Of a DNA stretch of 64,000 bases, positions 10,192 through 18,336 are shown in pieces (positions within the stretch are counted from its first letter, which is position 1; the number at the start of each line of letters is the position of its first letter). The position numbers and the translations under genes were made by a program. The notes beneath the pieces were generated by a model, which was not told the origin of the DNA, ran no database searches, and worked only from the letters and a program-made list of their open reading frames with translations. Source of the stretch: Clostridium sp. KNHs205 (GTDB lineage Bacteria > Bacillota > Clostridia > Lachnospirales > Lachnospiraceae); NCBI RefSeq assembly GCF_000702945.1, contig NZ_JNLE01000003.1, positions 2,341,501 through 2,405,500 of the forward strand, given 5' to 3'.

Positions 10192-11241
10192 CTAATAGGA
10201 ATTCGGAAGCTGAATAGTGAATTCACTTCCCTGTCCGGGCACGCTTTGGACCTGTATGGTACCACCGCATAAGCTGACAATACGGTATACCAGGGACAAT
10301 CCAAGTCCGTTGCCGTCACGGGCTCTGGATTTATCAGCTTGGTAGAATTTCTCGAAAACATGCTTTATTTCCTGGGGGGATATTCCGATACCGGTATCTT
10401 TCACGGAAACGCAGACCAACTGCGGAGTGTTTTCGAGGGTTATATGGATTTTTCCTCCTTTTGGGGTGAATTTAATAGCATTAGACAATAAATTCGTCCA
10501 GACCTGCATCATTAAATCTTCGTTGCCGTACAGAAATGTTTTCGGTAACTCCAACTCCAGCTCCAGCTCCTTTTCCGTCCAGGCGTTTTCCAGAAACAGT
10601 ATTGCCTGCCGCAGCTGTTCATCCAGGCGGTAGGAAGTCTGGTCTAAGATTTTTTCCTGATTTTCCAGCTTTGACAGCTTAAGAATATTAGAGGAAAGGG
10701 CACTGAACTGTCTGGTGCTCTCAAGTATCATGCAGGTATACTGTATCCGCTCCTCCTCTGCAAGCCCACTGTCTTGGAGTAAAGTTGCAAATCCCTCGAT
10801 GGCAGCGATGGGGGTTTTGAATTCATGGGATATGTTAGCAATAAAATCATTCCGCATCATTTCTATACTGGAAAGTTCGTGGGCCATTTGATTGAAGTTT
10901 GTTAAGGTCTCCATTATTTCTTTGATCTGACTGGAGGTCTCCAGCTTAACATTGAAATTTCCGCCGGCTATTTCCCTTGAAGCATGGTTCAACTTGGTTA
11001 TGGGTGTCAGTATCCGTTTTCCTACAAGAGATGTTATGATGGTACCGATGAGGATGCTGATTACAAGTACGGCACTGATAGCGAAGGGAAGACTGAATTC
11101 AAGCCGGTCCAGTAAATTAGTATTGATGGCAAAGAGAATAATGAAATACATAATGACCGAGGTCATAACCATTATGGCAAAAACAATTAATACGAAGTAT
11201 TGCCAGAGACTTGGTTGTCTTTTCCTTTTCTGCTTATACAT
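10192..11241 (-). CDS. Two-component sensor histidine kinase
   Basis: Membrane sensor kinase of the classical HisKA type. Two transmembrane helices (about 15-40 and 50-75) with a very short external loop suggest it senses within the membrane or through a partner. A HAMP linker follows (about 75-125), then the dimerisation domain with His139 in ANISHEFKTP, and the ATPase domain with NLLSNAIKFTP, DTGIGI and NGLGLSL. It lies 144 bp downstream of its response regulator, an unusually wide gap containing inverted repeats. The size and layout resemble regulators of cell-envelope genes; the signal is unknown. Confidence 0.92.
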   Translation of the reverse strand: MYKQKRKRQPSLWQYFVLIVFAIMVMTSVIMYFIILFAINTNLLDRLEFSLPFAISAVLVISILIGTIITSLVGKRILTPITKLNHASREIAGGNFNVKLETSSQIKEIMETLTNFNQMAHELSSIEMMRNDFIANISHEFKTPIAAIEGFATLLQDSGLAEEERIQYTCMILESTRQFSALSSNILKLSKLENQEKILDQTSYRLDEQLRQAILFLENAWTEKELELELELPKTFLYGNEDLMMQVWTNLLSNAIKFTPKGGKIHITLENTPQLVCVSVKDTGIGISPQEIKHVFEKFYQADKSRARDGNGLGLSLVYRIVSLCGGTIQVQSVPGQGSEFTIQLPNSY

Positions 11242-11258
11242 GATTTACACCCATTGCA

Positions 11259-11321
11259 TATCCCAGACTGGTCTGGGATACTGCCACAAATAAGAATGTG
11301 TGAAAGATTCTCAGTGTGGCA
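11259..11321 (-). promoter_or_regulatory. Inverted repeats between response regulator and kinase
   Basis: TATCCCAGAC (11259-11268) and GTCTGGGATA (11271-11280) form a near-perfect 22-bp palindrome. TGCCACA (11282-11288) pairs with TGTGGCA (11315-11321) around a nested AGAAT/ATTCT. They could reduce read-through or stabilise RNA ends between the two cistrons; there is no clear T-run. Confidence 0.45.
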
Positions 11322-11385
11322 ACCTTTCTCTTTATAAATTTCTTTCACACTTGTTCCTTTCCGGTGTGCTGGTTCAGGTAAACCT

Positions 11386-12075
11386 TTAATCATTCGTCAT
11401 TGTTTCCGGTTTTACTATTTTATAACCCAGACCGTGTACTGTAATAATTTTGATATCCTTATTGTCCTTGAGCCGGTCGCGTAAACGGTTAATATGAACA
11501 TCTACCGTCCGCTCTTCGGAATCTGTATCCATACCCCATATTTCCTCCATTAATTTCTGCCTGGTAAAAGTCTTACCCGGGTAGGACATCAGTTTATATA
11601 GGACATAAAATTCTTTTTGAGGCAATTGTACTTCTTTTCCCTCATAGATTATTGCCAGACTATCATAGATAAGGGAGGTACTTCCCCAAAGTATTTTGTG
11701 CTCCGATACGATTTTTGCTCTTCTCATCAAGGCATGTATTCGAAGAATCATTTCATTTACATCTACAGGCTTTATCATATAATCGTCGGTTCCGACAAGA
11801 AAACCACGTTTTTTATCTTCGAAGGTATCCTTTGCTGTTATCATCAGTACTGGAAGGGCAGGGTTATATTCTCGTAAAAGCTTTGTCAATGCATATCCAT
11901 CCAGATTCGGCATCATAATATCGGTTATAACCAGATCAACATGGTCACGTTCCATCATTTCAAGGGCTACTTCACCGTCCCCGGCAGGGAGTGGATTAAA
12001 ATTATTTTTCTTTAGAACGGTGCAAAACAGATGTCGTAATTTTGAATCATCTTCTACTACAAGTATATTAAGCAT
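11386..12075 (-). CDS. OmpR/PhoB-family response regulator
   Basis: Cytoplasmic DNA-binding regulator of 229 residues. The receiver domain (1-115) has the acidic pocket EDD at 8-10, phosphoacceptor Asp52 in ITDIMMPNLDGY and the conserved Lys in MIKPVD. The C-terminal winged helix is recognised from KEFYVLYKLMSYPG and VDVHINRLRDRL. Good ribosome site AAGGAGGA before the ATG. It heads an operon with the kinase and is divergent from the GH53-like gene, whose promoter region carries 11-bp-spaced direct repeats typical of OmpR-class targets. Confidence 0.95.
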   Translation of the reverse strand: MLNILVVEDDSKLRHLFCTVLKKNNFNPLPAGDGEVALEMMERDHVDLVITDIMMPNLDGYALTKLLREYNPALPVLMITAKDTFEDKKRGFLVGTDDYMIKPVDVNEMILRIHALMRRAKIVSEHKILWGSTSLIYDSLAIIYEGKEVQLPQKEFYVLYKLMSYPGKTFTRQKLMEEIWGMDTDSEERTVDVHINRLRDRLKDNKDIKIITVHGLGYKIVKPETMTND

Positions 12076-12222
12076 AAATCCTCCTTCTTATAATTTTATG
12101 AATGTATTATATCACTCAGATGTAAACAATTTTTAAACTTTGTAAATTATTATATCATATATAGTAGTATTTTTTATATGAAATTGTCGGAACTGCTTAA
12201 GGTCATAATTAATTATCATTGT

Positions 12223-12258
12223 AAAGTTAATAAAAAGTTTAAATTAGATTGTTATAAT
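12223..12258 (+). promoter_or_regulatory. Candidate OmpR-type box and -10 element upstream of the GH53-like gene
   Basis: AAAGTT occurs at 12223-12228 and again at 12234-12239, 11 bp apart, placed over the -35 region of a perfect TATAAT (12253-12258). No good -35 hexamer is present, fitting an activator-dependent promoter. Direct repeats of 10-11 bp are the usual OmpR/PhoB target form; that the adjacent regulator binds here is inference. Confidence 0.45.
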
Positions 12259-12298
12259 CTTGGTATTAAAAATTACACATTAAACATTAGGAGGAAAC

Positions 12299-13624
12299 AT
12301 GTTAACTTATTTAAAAAAAATGAAAACAAGTATTAAAGTAGTAATAGCTTTACTATTTGTAGTATTTATAACAGGAGGTATTGTATTCTTTAACCTGACT
12401 GTTTATCAGGAGGATAAAAATTACAAACCGGCACCGAATGATGAGAATTTTCGTACAGCTCTTTCCGTAAGCCCTTTTTCCGGAGAAGCCTTTGAAGAAG
12501 GATATCAGTATAAGGCAGGAGATTTATCTGCCGAAAACAGAGAGGAGCTGGAGAAAGTTTTTATTGAAGCCGGTGCTACCGAAATGTATGCAAGGATAGC
12601 AACAAAACGTTTTAAGACCGAGGATAATATAGTAAATGGAGAACTTGATTCCAATGCAAATTATCATACCCTGGAGCAGGGACTTGAACTATGCAGGCTG
12701 GCGGCAAAACTAAACATTCCAATTAATCCCGAAATTATGTGTGCCTATACCTATATGGATATGGACAGACAGCAGGCACCGGATTTCAGCGAATATCCGG
12801 AAATTTATGAGCTTCAGAATGGTAAGGCCTGGGAAGAGCTGACATTGGAGGAAATGTGCACTGTGCTGAAGGCTTACGGTGAATTCGTAGCTACGGAAAT
12901 CTTAAAAACCGGATGCATTGTTGACAACTGGAATATCGGAAATGAAGCCAATTATGGATTTGCCGGAGTAAATGTAGGTTTAAAAACCGCTGTCAATGGA
13001 AAGCTGGCAAAGGTACCTGCCTGGAAAAAAAATATTCTTCCGGTACTGGGAACAAGCTGGCTGAAAAATAATGTATGGAAATATAATGCAAAACAAATGG
13101 CTGCTGTGGCGGAAGGCATAAAGTCTGCTTATAAAAAGCTGGATATTGATCCCAGCGGTATCAAATTTTCCACCCATATAGCTACTGTTGTAACAACCGT
13201 GCATAATGCAGTCACATATTTTAAGACTCTGCAGGAAAACGGCTTCCCTTTGGATACCGCCGGAATTAGTTTCTATCCCAGTGCGCCGGGTGTGTATATT
13301 AATAAGATTACCATGTTTAAGAAAATTGTAACGGCTATAAATGAGGAATGCAATATACCGGTGTTCGTTGCAGAATTTTCATATCCCTCCGGGGAGGTTG
13401 AGGGAGCATATGCTGGCTGGTCCAATACGGTTAAAGGGTATCCACATAATGAAGAGGGACAGGCTGCTATTTACAGGGATATTGTAGAGTGGGGGAAAAC
13501 CCATGGTCTGGCAGGCATCCGCTATTGGGCACCAGATTTCAGCGGCTGGGGAAGCATGTCCATGTTTTCCTATGATAACAAAGAAGCAGCTGCAAAAGAA
13601 ATTATATTGCAGCAGCTGAAATAA
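12299..13624 (+). CDS. Membrane-anchored GH53-like endo-beta-1,4-galactanase
   Basis: Predicted extracellular (arabino)galactan-cleaving enzyme held by an N-terminal signal anchor (about residues 13-33; no lipobox). The rest reads as one TIM-barrel domain. NWNIGNEANYG carries the likely acid/base Glu and VFVAEFSYPSG the likely nucleophile Glu, matching the GH53 pair (VGNEI.., VVETAYP). The downstream YPHNEEGQAAIYRDI and IRYWAPDF also match GH53 spacing. Divergence from the family is clear, so a related clan-A specificity is possible. Ribosome site AGGAGG. Divergent from, and probably controlled by, the two-component system at 10192-12075. Confidence 0.68.
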   Translation: MLTYLKKMKTSIKVVIALLFVVFITGGIVFFNLTVYQEDKNYKPAPNDENFRTALSVSPFSGEAFEEGYQYKAGDLSAENREELEKVFIEAGATEMYARIATKRFKTEDNIVNGELDSNANYHTLEQGLELCRLAAKLNIPINPEIMCAYTYMDMDRQQAPDFSEYPEIYELQNGKAWEELTLEEMCTVLKAYGEFVATEILKTGCIVDNWNIGNEANYGFAGVNVGLKTAVNGKLAKVPAWKKNILPVLGTSWLKNNVWKYNAKQMAAVAEGIKSAYKKLDIDPSGIKFSTHIATVVTTVHNAVTYFKTLQENGFPLDTAGISFYPSAPGVYINKITMFKKIVTAINEECNIPVFVAEFSYPSGEVEGAYAGWSNTVKGYPHNEEGQAAIYRDIVEWGKTHGLAGIRYWAPDFSGWGSMSMFSYDNKEAAAKEIILQQLK

Positions 13625-13716
13625 TTGGGAAGCAGGATTTGTTGCTGTTACCCATAATACTGTAAATATGCATTCATTAACTATGAAAGATAGATTCGGT
13701 AAAAGAAAGGATAATT

Positions 13717-13857
13717 ATGCTAGAAAAAACCTATATGAAAATGAAGAACATTGGAATTACGAATATTGCGTTTGGCGTATTAAGCATAGTAGTAGGAATA
13801 GTCAGTATATGGGGGGGCAAGAATCTATTGAAAAGCAAAAATAAATTACTTTTTTGA
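13717..13857 (+). CDS. Small single-pass membrane protein (46 aa)
   Basis: An unannotated-size ORF with a good ribosome site (AAAGG, 6 bp before ATG 13717). It has a short charged N-terminus, one hydrophobic helix (about residues 12-32, ITNIAFGVLSIVVGIVSIW) and a basic tail rich in Lys. The stop codon overlaps the 3' end of the convergent TetR gene by 12 bp. It follows the galactanase gene by about 90 bp without a clear terminator between. Function unknown; it could be a regulator of a membrane protein or a small toxin-like peptide. The codon use and membrane-protein pattern make it more likely real than chance. Confidence 0.55.
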   Translation: MLEKTYMKMKNIGITNIAFGVLSIVVGIVSIWGGKNLLKSKNKLLF

Positions 13858-14427
13858 AAAGAGTACTTTACTGTCATCATATATGGAAACGGCATTGTCC
13901 GACAAACGGAAAATCATCTCAGCCAATTCCTCGGGACTCATGTCAAAGCCGGCTTCAAACCATTTTGTTATTAAGCTTAAACAGCCCATGATCACATAGC
14001 GGTATATATAGTTGGAGGTTTTTTCATCACATTGAAGGTTCAGGTTAATTTCTAAATTCCCGATGGAGGTATTAATAAAGGCTGTCTGGAAGGACATATT
14101 CTCCTGACGGCATAGCAGGGTATAAAAAATATCGGAATTTGCCTTCATATAATACAGGAGTTCCTTTAGATAATGAAGACTGTTTAAATCGGAGTCTATT
14201 TTTTTCAAATGTTCCCTGGCATTAAGTAAAAGATCTTCTTCTATCTCCTTTAAAAGGGCAAACTGGTCTGTATAAGAAAGATAGAAGGTAGAGCGGTTGA
14301 TATCTGCATTTTCACAGAGCTCTTTAACGGTAATTTTACTGATGGGTTTGGTATGCATTAGTTCAATTAAGCTGTTTTTCAATAAAGTTTTCGTAAGTTT
14401 TATCCGTTGGTTTTCCTTTTTTTTCAC
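13846..14427 (-). CDS. TetR/AcrR-family transcriptional regulator
   Basis: DNA-binding regulator of 193 residues. The N-terminal helix-turn-helix is clear (ITVKELCENADINRSTFYLS), followed by an all-helical ligand or dimer domain. The start is GTG at 14427 with AAAGGA 9 bp upstream. It is divergent from the SDR pair and a 22-bp palindrome lies between them, so it most likely represses those genes and perhaps itself. The C-terminal part resembles the TetR_C domain of YbiH/DhaS-like clostridial regulators only weakly; the ligand is unknown. Confidence 0.9.
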   Translation of the reverse strand: MKKKENQRIKLTKTLLKNSLIELMHTKPISKITVKELCENADINRSTFYLSYTDQFALLKEIEEDLLLNAREHLKKIDSDLNSLHYLKELLYYMKANSDIFYTLLCRQENMSFQTAFINTSIGNLEINLNLQCDEKTSNYIYRYVIMGCLSLITKWFEAGFDMSPEELAEMIFRLSDNAVSIYDDSKVLFSKK

Positions 14428-14495
14428 TTGAAAGATTCCTTTCGTATTTAAGATGGTGATTAATTTATTGAAATATGTTGATTTAATGACATTTT

Positions 14496-14517
14496 TATTG
14501 AATGTGTCTATTCAATA
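14496..14517. promoter_or_regulatory. Candidate TetR operator between regulator and SDR genes
   Basis: TATTGAAT and ATTCAATA form a perfect inverted repeat with 8-bp arms and a 6-bp spacer. A second, wider pair (AATGACA near 14485 and TGTCATT near 14557) flanks it. A possible promoter for the SDR genes, TTGTAA (14540-14545), 18 bp, TATTAT (14564-14569), lies just downstream. Confidence 0.5.
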
Positions 14518-14621
14518 GCAATTAAAAATAAACTGATGGTTGTAAAATAGACGCTATGTCATTTATTATATGGCTATACAAATGATAAGTCAAGTAAAAG
14601 GACCTCAAAGGAGGGTAGCAT

Positions 14622-15635
14622 ATGAAAGTATTTATGATAGGCGGTACTGGGTTACTGGGTAGCGAAGCAGCAAAGGAATTAATAAACAGAGGGCATGAGG
14701 TGGTATCAATTGCACTGCCGCCTTTGCCAACCGGAGCGGTATTACCAACCCAGATGAAAATTGAGTTTGGAAATTACCTGGAGATGTCCGATGATGAATT
14801 GAAAAAATATTTCAACGGTTGTGAAGGTTTTGTATTTGCAGCTGGAGTGGACGAAAGGGTGGAAGGGCCTGCACCAATTTATGATTTGTTTCGGAAATAT
14901 AATATAGACCCCGTAAAACGGCTTCTCCGCTTAGCCAGGGAATGTGGGGTGAAGCATTCGGTTATTTGCGGATCCTATTTTGCTTATTTTAATAAAATCT
15001 GGCCGGAAAAGGAGCTTACTAAGTGGCATCCTTATATCCGAAGCAGAAGGGATCAGGAGGAAGCAGCTATGTCCATGGCAGATAAGGATTTTCATGTTGC
15101 AGTCTTAGAACTTCCTTATATCTTTGGAACCCAGCCGGGACGTAAGCCGGTATGGATGTTCCTGGTAGAAAGCATAAGAAACATGAAAGGGGTTACTCTT
15201 TATCCCAAAGGCGGAACTACTATGGTTACGGTAGTTCAGGTAGCACAAGCTATTGCAGGAGCTATTGAAAGGAATAAAGGCGGTAATTGCTATCCCATAG
15301 GCTACTATAATATGGAATGGAAGGACATGTTATCCATCGTCCATAAACATCTGGGTTGTCCCGGAAAAAAGATTGTTACCATACCGAATTGGATGTATGC
15401 TGCAGGTGGCAGAAAACTTATGAAAGAGCAGCAGAAGAAGAATCTGGAAGGTGGACTTCACATGGTTAAATTCACAGAACTTCAGTGTTCTAAGCAATTT
15501 ATAGATAAGTCGTTAGGGTGTATACCTCTTGGGGTAAAGCCTGATGATATAGATAAGGCAATAGGAGATTCTATTCGTTTATGTCTTAATATCATGGATA
15601 AAAAAGTAAATGCACTGGATATGAAAGGGGAATAA
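14622..15635 (+). CDS. NAD(P)-dependent extended-SDR epimerase/dehydratase-like protein
   Basis: Cytoplasmic Rossmann-fold oxidoreductase of 337 residues. The nucleotide-binding motif is GGTGLLG at residues 7-13. The usual YxxxK catalytic pair is seen only as YIRSR (HPYIRSRRDQEEA), with Arg in place of Lys, so chemistry may be altered. GRKPVWMFLVESI and MVTVVQVAQAIAGAIE match the substrate-domain pattern of atypical extended SDRs. Ribosome site GGAGG. It is followed after 2 bp by a second SDR, so the two are surely cotranscribed and probably act in the same pathway, under the divergent TetR regulator. Substrate unknown. Confidence 0.85.
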   Translation: MKVFMIGGTGLLGSEAAKELINRGHEVVSIALPPLPTGAVLPTQMKIEFGNYLEMSDDELKKYFNGCEGFVFAAGVDERVEGPAPIYDLFRKYNIDPVKRLLRLARECGVKHSVICGSYFAYFNKIWPEKELTKWHPYIRSRRDQEEAAMSMADKDFHVAVLELPYIFGTQPGRKPVWMFLVESIRNMKGVTLYPKGGTTMVTVVQVAQAIAGAIERNKGGNCYPIGYYNMEWKDMLSIVHKHLGCPGKKIVTIPNWMYAAGGRKLMKEQQKKNLEGGLHMVKFTELQCSKQFIDKSLGCIPLGVKPDDIDKAIGDSIRLCLNIMDKKVNALDMKGE

Positions 15636-15637
15636 AA

Positions 15638-17161
15638 ATGAAAAAACAAAGAGTGTTACTGACCGGAGCCTCAGGCGGTATGGGGTCTCTCGGATTGAAG
15701 GAATTACTAAAAGATACGGATAAGCAGGAAATTACTGTACTGGTTCTTGATACGGAGACAGACAGACAAAAGATGAAAGAATTTGAAAATAAAAAAGGAC
15801 TTACCATCTATTGGGGTGATCTTACCAATTATAAGGACGTATATGAGTGTGTTAAAAATGTGGACATCGTTCTTCATGTTGCAGCTCTGGTATCACCTAT
15901 AGCGGATTATAAACCTAAACTTGCCATGAAGATAAATTACGGATCTATGAAAAATATAATTACTGCCATCAAAGAGCAAGGAAGAATGGATGAAGTAAAG
16001 GTAGTATCCATTGGTACCATAGCGGAAACAGGGGACCGGATGCCGCCTATTCATTGGGGAAGAGTTGGTGATCCCTTAAAACCTAGTGTTTATGATTATT
16101 ATGCCGTTTCTAAAATAGCAGCAGAACGTCTCCTCATTGAATCGGGCTTAAAATATTGGGCCAGCTTAAGGCAGACCGGAATTATGGGACCGGCAATGAG
16201 TAAGATAAGGGATGCTATTATGTATCATAATTGCCTGGATAATGTGCTGGAATATGTATCTGACAGGGATTCGGGAATACTCCTTGGAAATCTTGCACGT
16301 TTTCATTACACCGGTGAGCTGGAAGAAGATTTCTGGGGACATATTTATAATATCGGTGGTGGAGAAAGCTGTAGGGTAGATACATTTACCATGTATAAGG
16401 AACTGTATGGTGCAATTGGATTTAAGGATTTAAAATATGTCATTGAACCTAAGTGGTATGCAACGAGAAATTTCCACGGGCAGTTTTATCTGGATTCGGA
16501 TAAGCTGGAGAAACATCTGCATTTCAGACATGATTCCATGCAGTATTTTTACGATGCTTATTTGGAAACTCTCGGATCAACAGTGACAGTGGCAAGGGTT
16601 ATGTGTAAACTACCCGGAGGGCAGAAACTCATGGGAAGTATCATGAAGAAGATGTTTTTAAAGGATGCAAGAACGGAGCACGGTACCGTCCGTTTCATCG
16701 AGCAGAATATGGAAGACCACATTGATGCCTATTGGGGAAGTAAAAGGGCATGGGAAGAAATTCCGGAAAATATCAATGATTTTAAACACTTTAAAAACTG
16801 GGATAAGGTAGTGCATATTGACCATGGTTACGATGAATCAAAGCCGGAAGAAGAACTTGATATAAAGGATATAAACGATGCTGCTAAATTCCGGGGAGGC
16901 GAATGTAAATCTACAACGATGAAAAAGGGTGACTGGAAGGGAAAACTTAAATTTAAGTGTGCCTTTGGACATGAATTTGAAGCGAGTCCCCGTCTTATTT
17001 TGGAAGGGGGACACTGGTGCCCGGAATGTGAACGTAAGAGTTGGAATTATGCTGCCAGAGCAAAGGTTGATCCTTTCTTTGCACAGGTATGGAATCCCCT
17101 TCATGATAAGAATGAAAAAGGACGCGAGTATAAGAAAGAGGTTACAGAACTAGAACTATAA
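15638..17161 (+). CDS. Extended-SDR epimerase/dehydratase fused to a C-terminal zinc-ribbon-like domain
   Basis: 507 residues. Residues 1-330 form an extended SDR: TGASGGMGS near residue 8 binds NAD(P), and the catalytic YYAVSK (YxxxK) is intact. Residues about 330-400 are helical. The C-terminal 100 residues carry Cys441-x3-His445 and Cys461-x2-Cys464 (FKCAFGHEFEASPRL, HWCPEC), the pattern of treble-clef or DUF4379-like zinc ribbons. SDRs are usually 300-350 residues, so the tail is an added module, perhaps for nucleic acid, protein or subunit contacts. Second gene of the SDR operon; a strong terminator follows. Confidence 0.85.
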   Translation: MKKQRVLLTGASGGMGSLGLKELLKDTDKQEITVLVLDTETDRQKMKEFENKKGLTIYWGDLTNYKDVYECVKNVDIVLHVAALVSPIADYKPKLAMKINYGSMKNIITAIKEQGRMDEVKVVSIGTIAETGDRMPPIHWGRVGDPLKPSVYDYYAVSKIAAERLLIESGLKYWASLRQTGIMGPAMSKIRDAIMYHNCLDNVLEYVSDRDSGILLGNLARFHYTGELEEDFWGHIYNIGGGESCRVDTFTMYKELYGAIGFKDLKYVIEPKWYATRNFHGQFYLDSDKLEKHLHFRHDSMQYFYDAYLETLGSTVTVARVMCKLPGGQKLMGSIMKKMFLKDARTEHGTVRFIEQNMEDHIDAYWGSKRAWEEIPENINDFKHFKNWDKVVHIDHGYDESKPEEELDIKDINDAAKFRGGECKSTTMKKGDWKGKLKFKCAFGHEFEASPRLILEGGHWCPECERKSWNYAARAKVDPFFAQVWNPLHDKNEKGREYKKEVTELEL

Positions 17162-17176
17162 CTAAAGTATTAATCT

Positions 17177-17220
17177 ACCTGTGGTATAAGATTTAAAAAG
17201 CTTATATCACAGGTATTTTT
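17177..17220 (+). terminator. Terminator of the SDR operon
   Basis: A 14-bp stem (17177-17190 with 17201-17214, one G-T pair) with a 10-nt loop is followed by ATTTTT. Confidence 0.9.
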
Positions 17221-17518
17221 GGTAAGAAAATCATCAGAATTTTATCACCTTGTGTGCTTTAGGCCATAATGCTATTATAATATCGTAATAAGAAAAGACA
17301 AAACAAATTTCAAAAGAGTATTCTATGAAAAATAAAATAGTAAATTATTTTTATATTTATATAACAATATACTGGAGACATTAGCCAATATGAATTATAC
17401 TTATAACAGATATTAAAGAAACTGGAGGCCTGGACAAACAGTGAGCAAGATATGTAGGTGTGTTTTTTTATTGGTTGGATTGAAATATATTCCCGGTTAC
17501 CGAGGTGCACCCCATTGT
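17221..17518. other. AT-rich intergenic stretch, no gene seen
   Basis: Frames are broken in all six readings apart from short chance ORFs without ribosome sites. TATAAT-like sequences occur near 17273 but without a convincing -35. It leads directly into the decayed acetyltransferase. Confidence 0.5.
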
Positions 17519-18125
17519 TATTGCAGCAACTATTAGAGATGTGTGAAATTTGTAAAAATGATACATCTGTTTTTGTCAGACGGAGAAATACAAAATATTA
17601 AAAAATATGTTCCTCAAGTGTTAGGCGGGATACCGCATTTGATTGTAGGTGGGAATGAAAATGCAGTTCCGATTGGCCTTTATGGGGATTGATGGACAGA
17701 AACTTGAAATGCTGTTTATCGCAGTGGAAGAAAGAGGAAAATGCTTGGGGAAGAAGTTGCTTAGATATGGAATTGAAAATTTTGAATTTAGAGGGAGGCT
17801 TGGGGCTTTGCAAGAGCAGAGATTTACAAAAAAGGACTGGATGCTTTTCAGAAATAAAATTGGTGATTGGCAGGAAGCCTATATGGACAGGCTCAATAAG
17901 GAATATATAGAATTACTAAGTGAAGACGCTAATCCATCAGAAAAGTTTTGGAGGCTGGACAGGAGAATAAAGGAAGATAGGAAGAAAACTGGCGTTCATT
18001 TAGAAATGAGCCGATCGAACCTTGTTTATAACATTATTTCCCTTATAAGTGATAGCGCGATTAGTTTTGAAGATCTCGAAGAGTTCAGTGATGAGTTAAA
18101 GGAAACTGTTAAGTGTTTATGTTGA
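17519..18125 (+). pseudogene. Decayed GNAT acetyltransferase fused to a hypothetical-protein fragment
   Basis: One frame from 17519 reads YCSNY, an in-frame TAG at 17534, then HLFLSDGEIQNIKKYVPQ and GGNENAVPIGLYGD before a stop at 17690. A shift near 17675 restores MGIDGQKLEMLFI and ERGKCLGKKLLRYGIENF. Together these are the N-terminal two thirds of a GNAT acetyltransferase, including the acetyl-CoA loop (RGKxLGKKLL). After GIENF the family pattern stops and an unrelated helical, charged segment of about 110 residues follows (RFTKKDWMLFRNKIGDW) to 18125. The open part could be translated from ATG 17661 (GGTGGG 7 bp upstream), but an active acetyltransferase is unlikely. Confidence 0.7.
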
Positions 18126-18336
18126 GAGATAGTTTAGAGTATATGAAGTTTTGAATTGTAATTCAGATAGAAATTAAAACAAGGAGTAAAGAGTGAAAAT
18201 CTGTGATTTTCTCGCTGTATCTAATTCGTAATTAGAGCTGGTAATTGCAAATATCAAATGAAATTTATTCGAAGTAAGAAAGTAAGAAAGTAAGATAATA
18301 GATAGTATGGTATAGAACATGAAAGGTGGTTTGGTA

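Noticed and set aside
11187-11393. 68-codon minus-strand ORF between response regulator and kinase
   Set aside because: No ribosome site or family pattern, and it runs through inverted repeats into the kinase start.
18271-18294. Triple AAAGTAAG repeat as a CRISPR or operator
   Set aside because: Only three very short copies without spacers; a simple slippage repeat.
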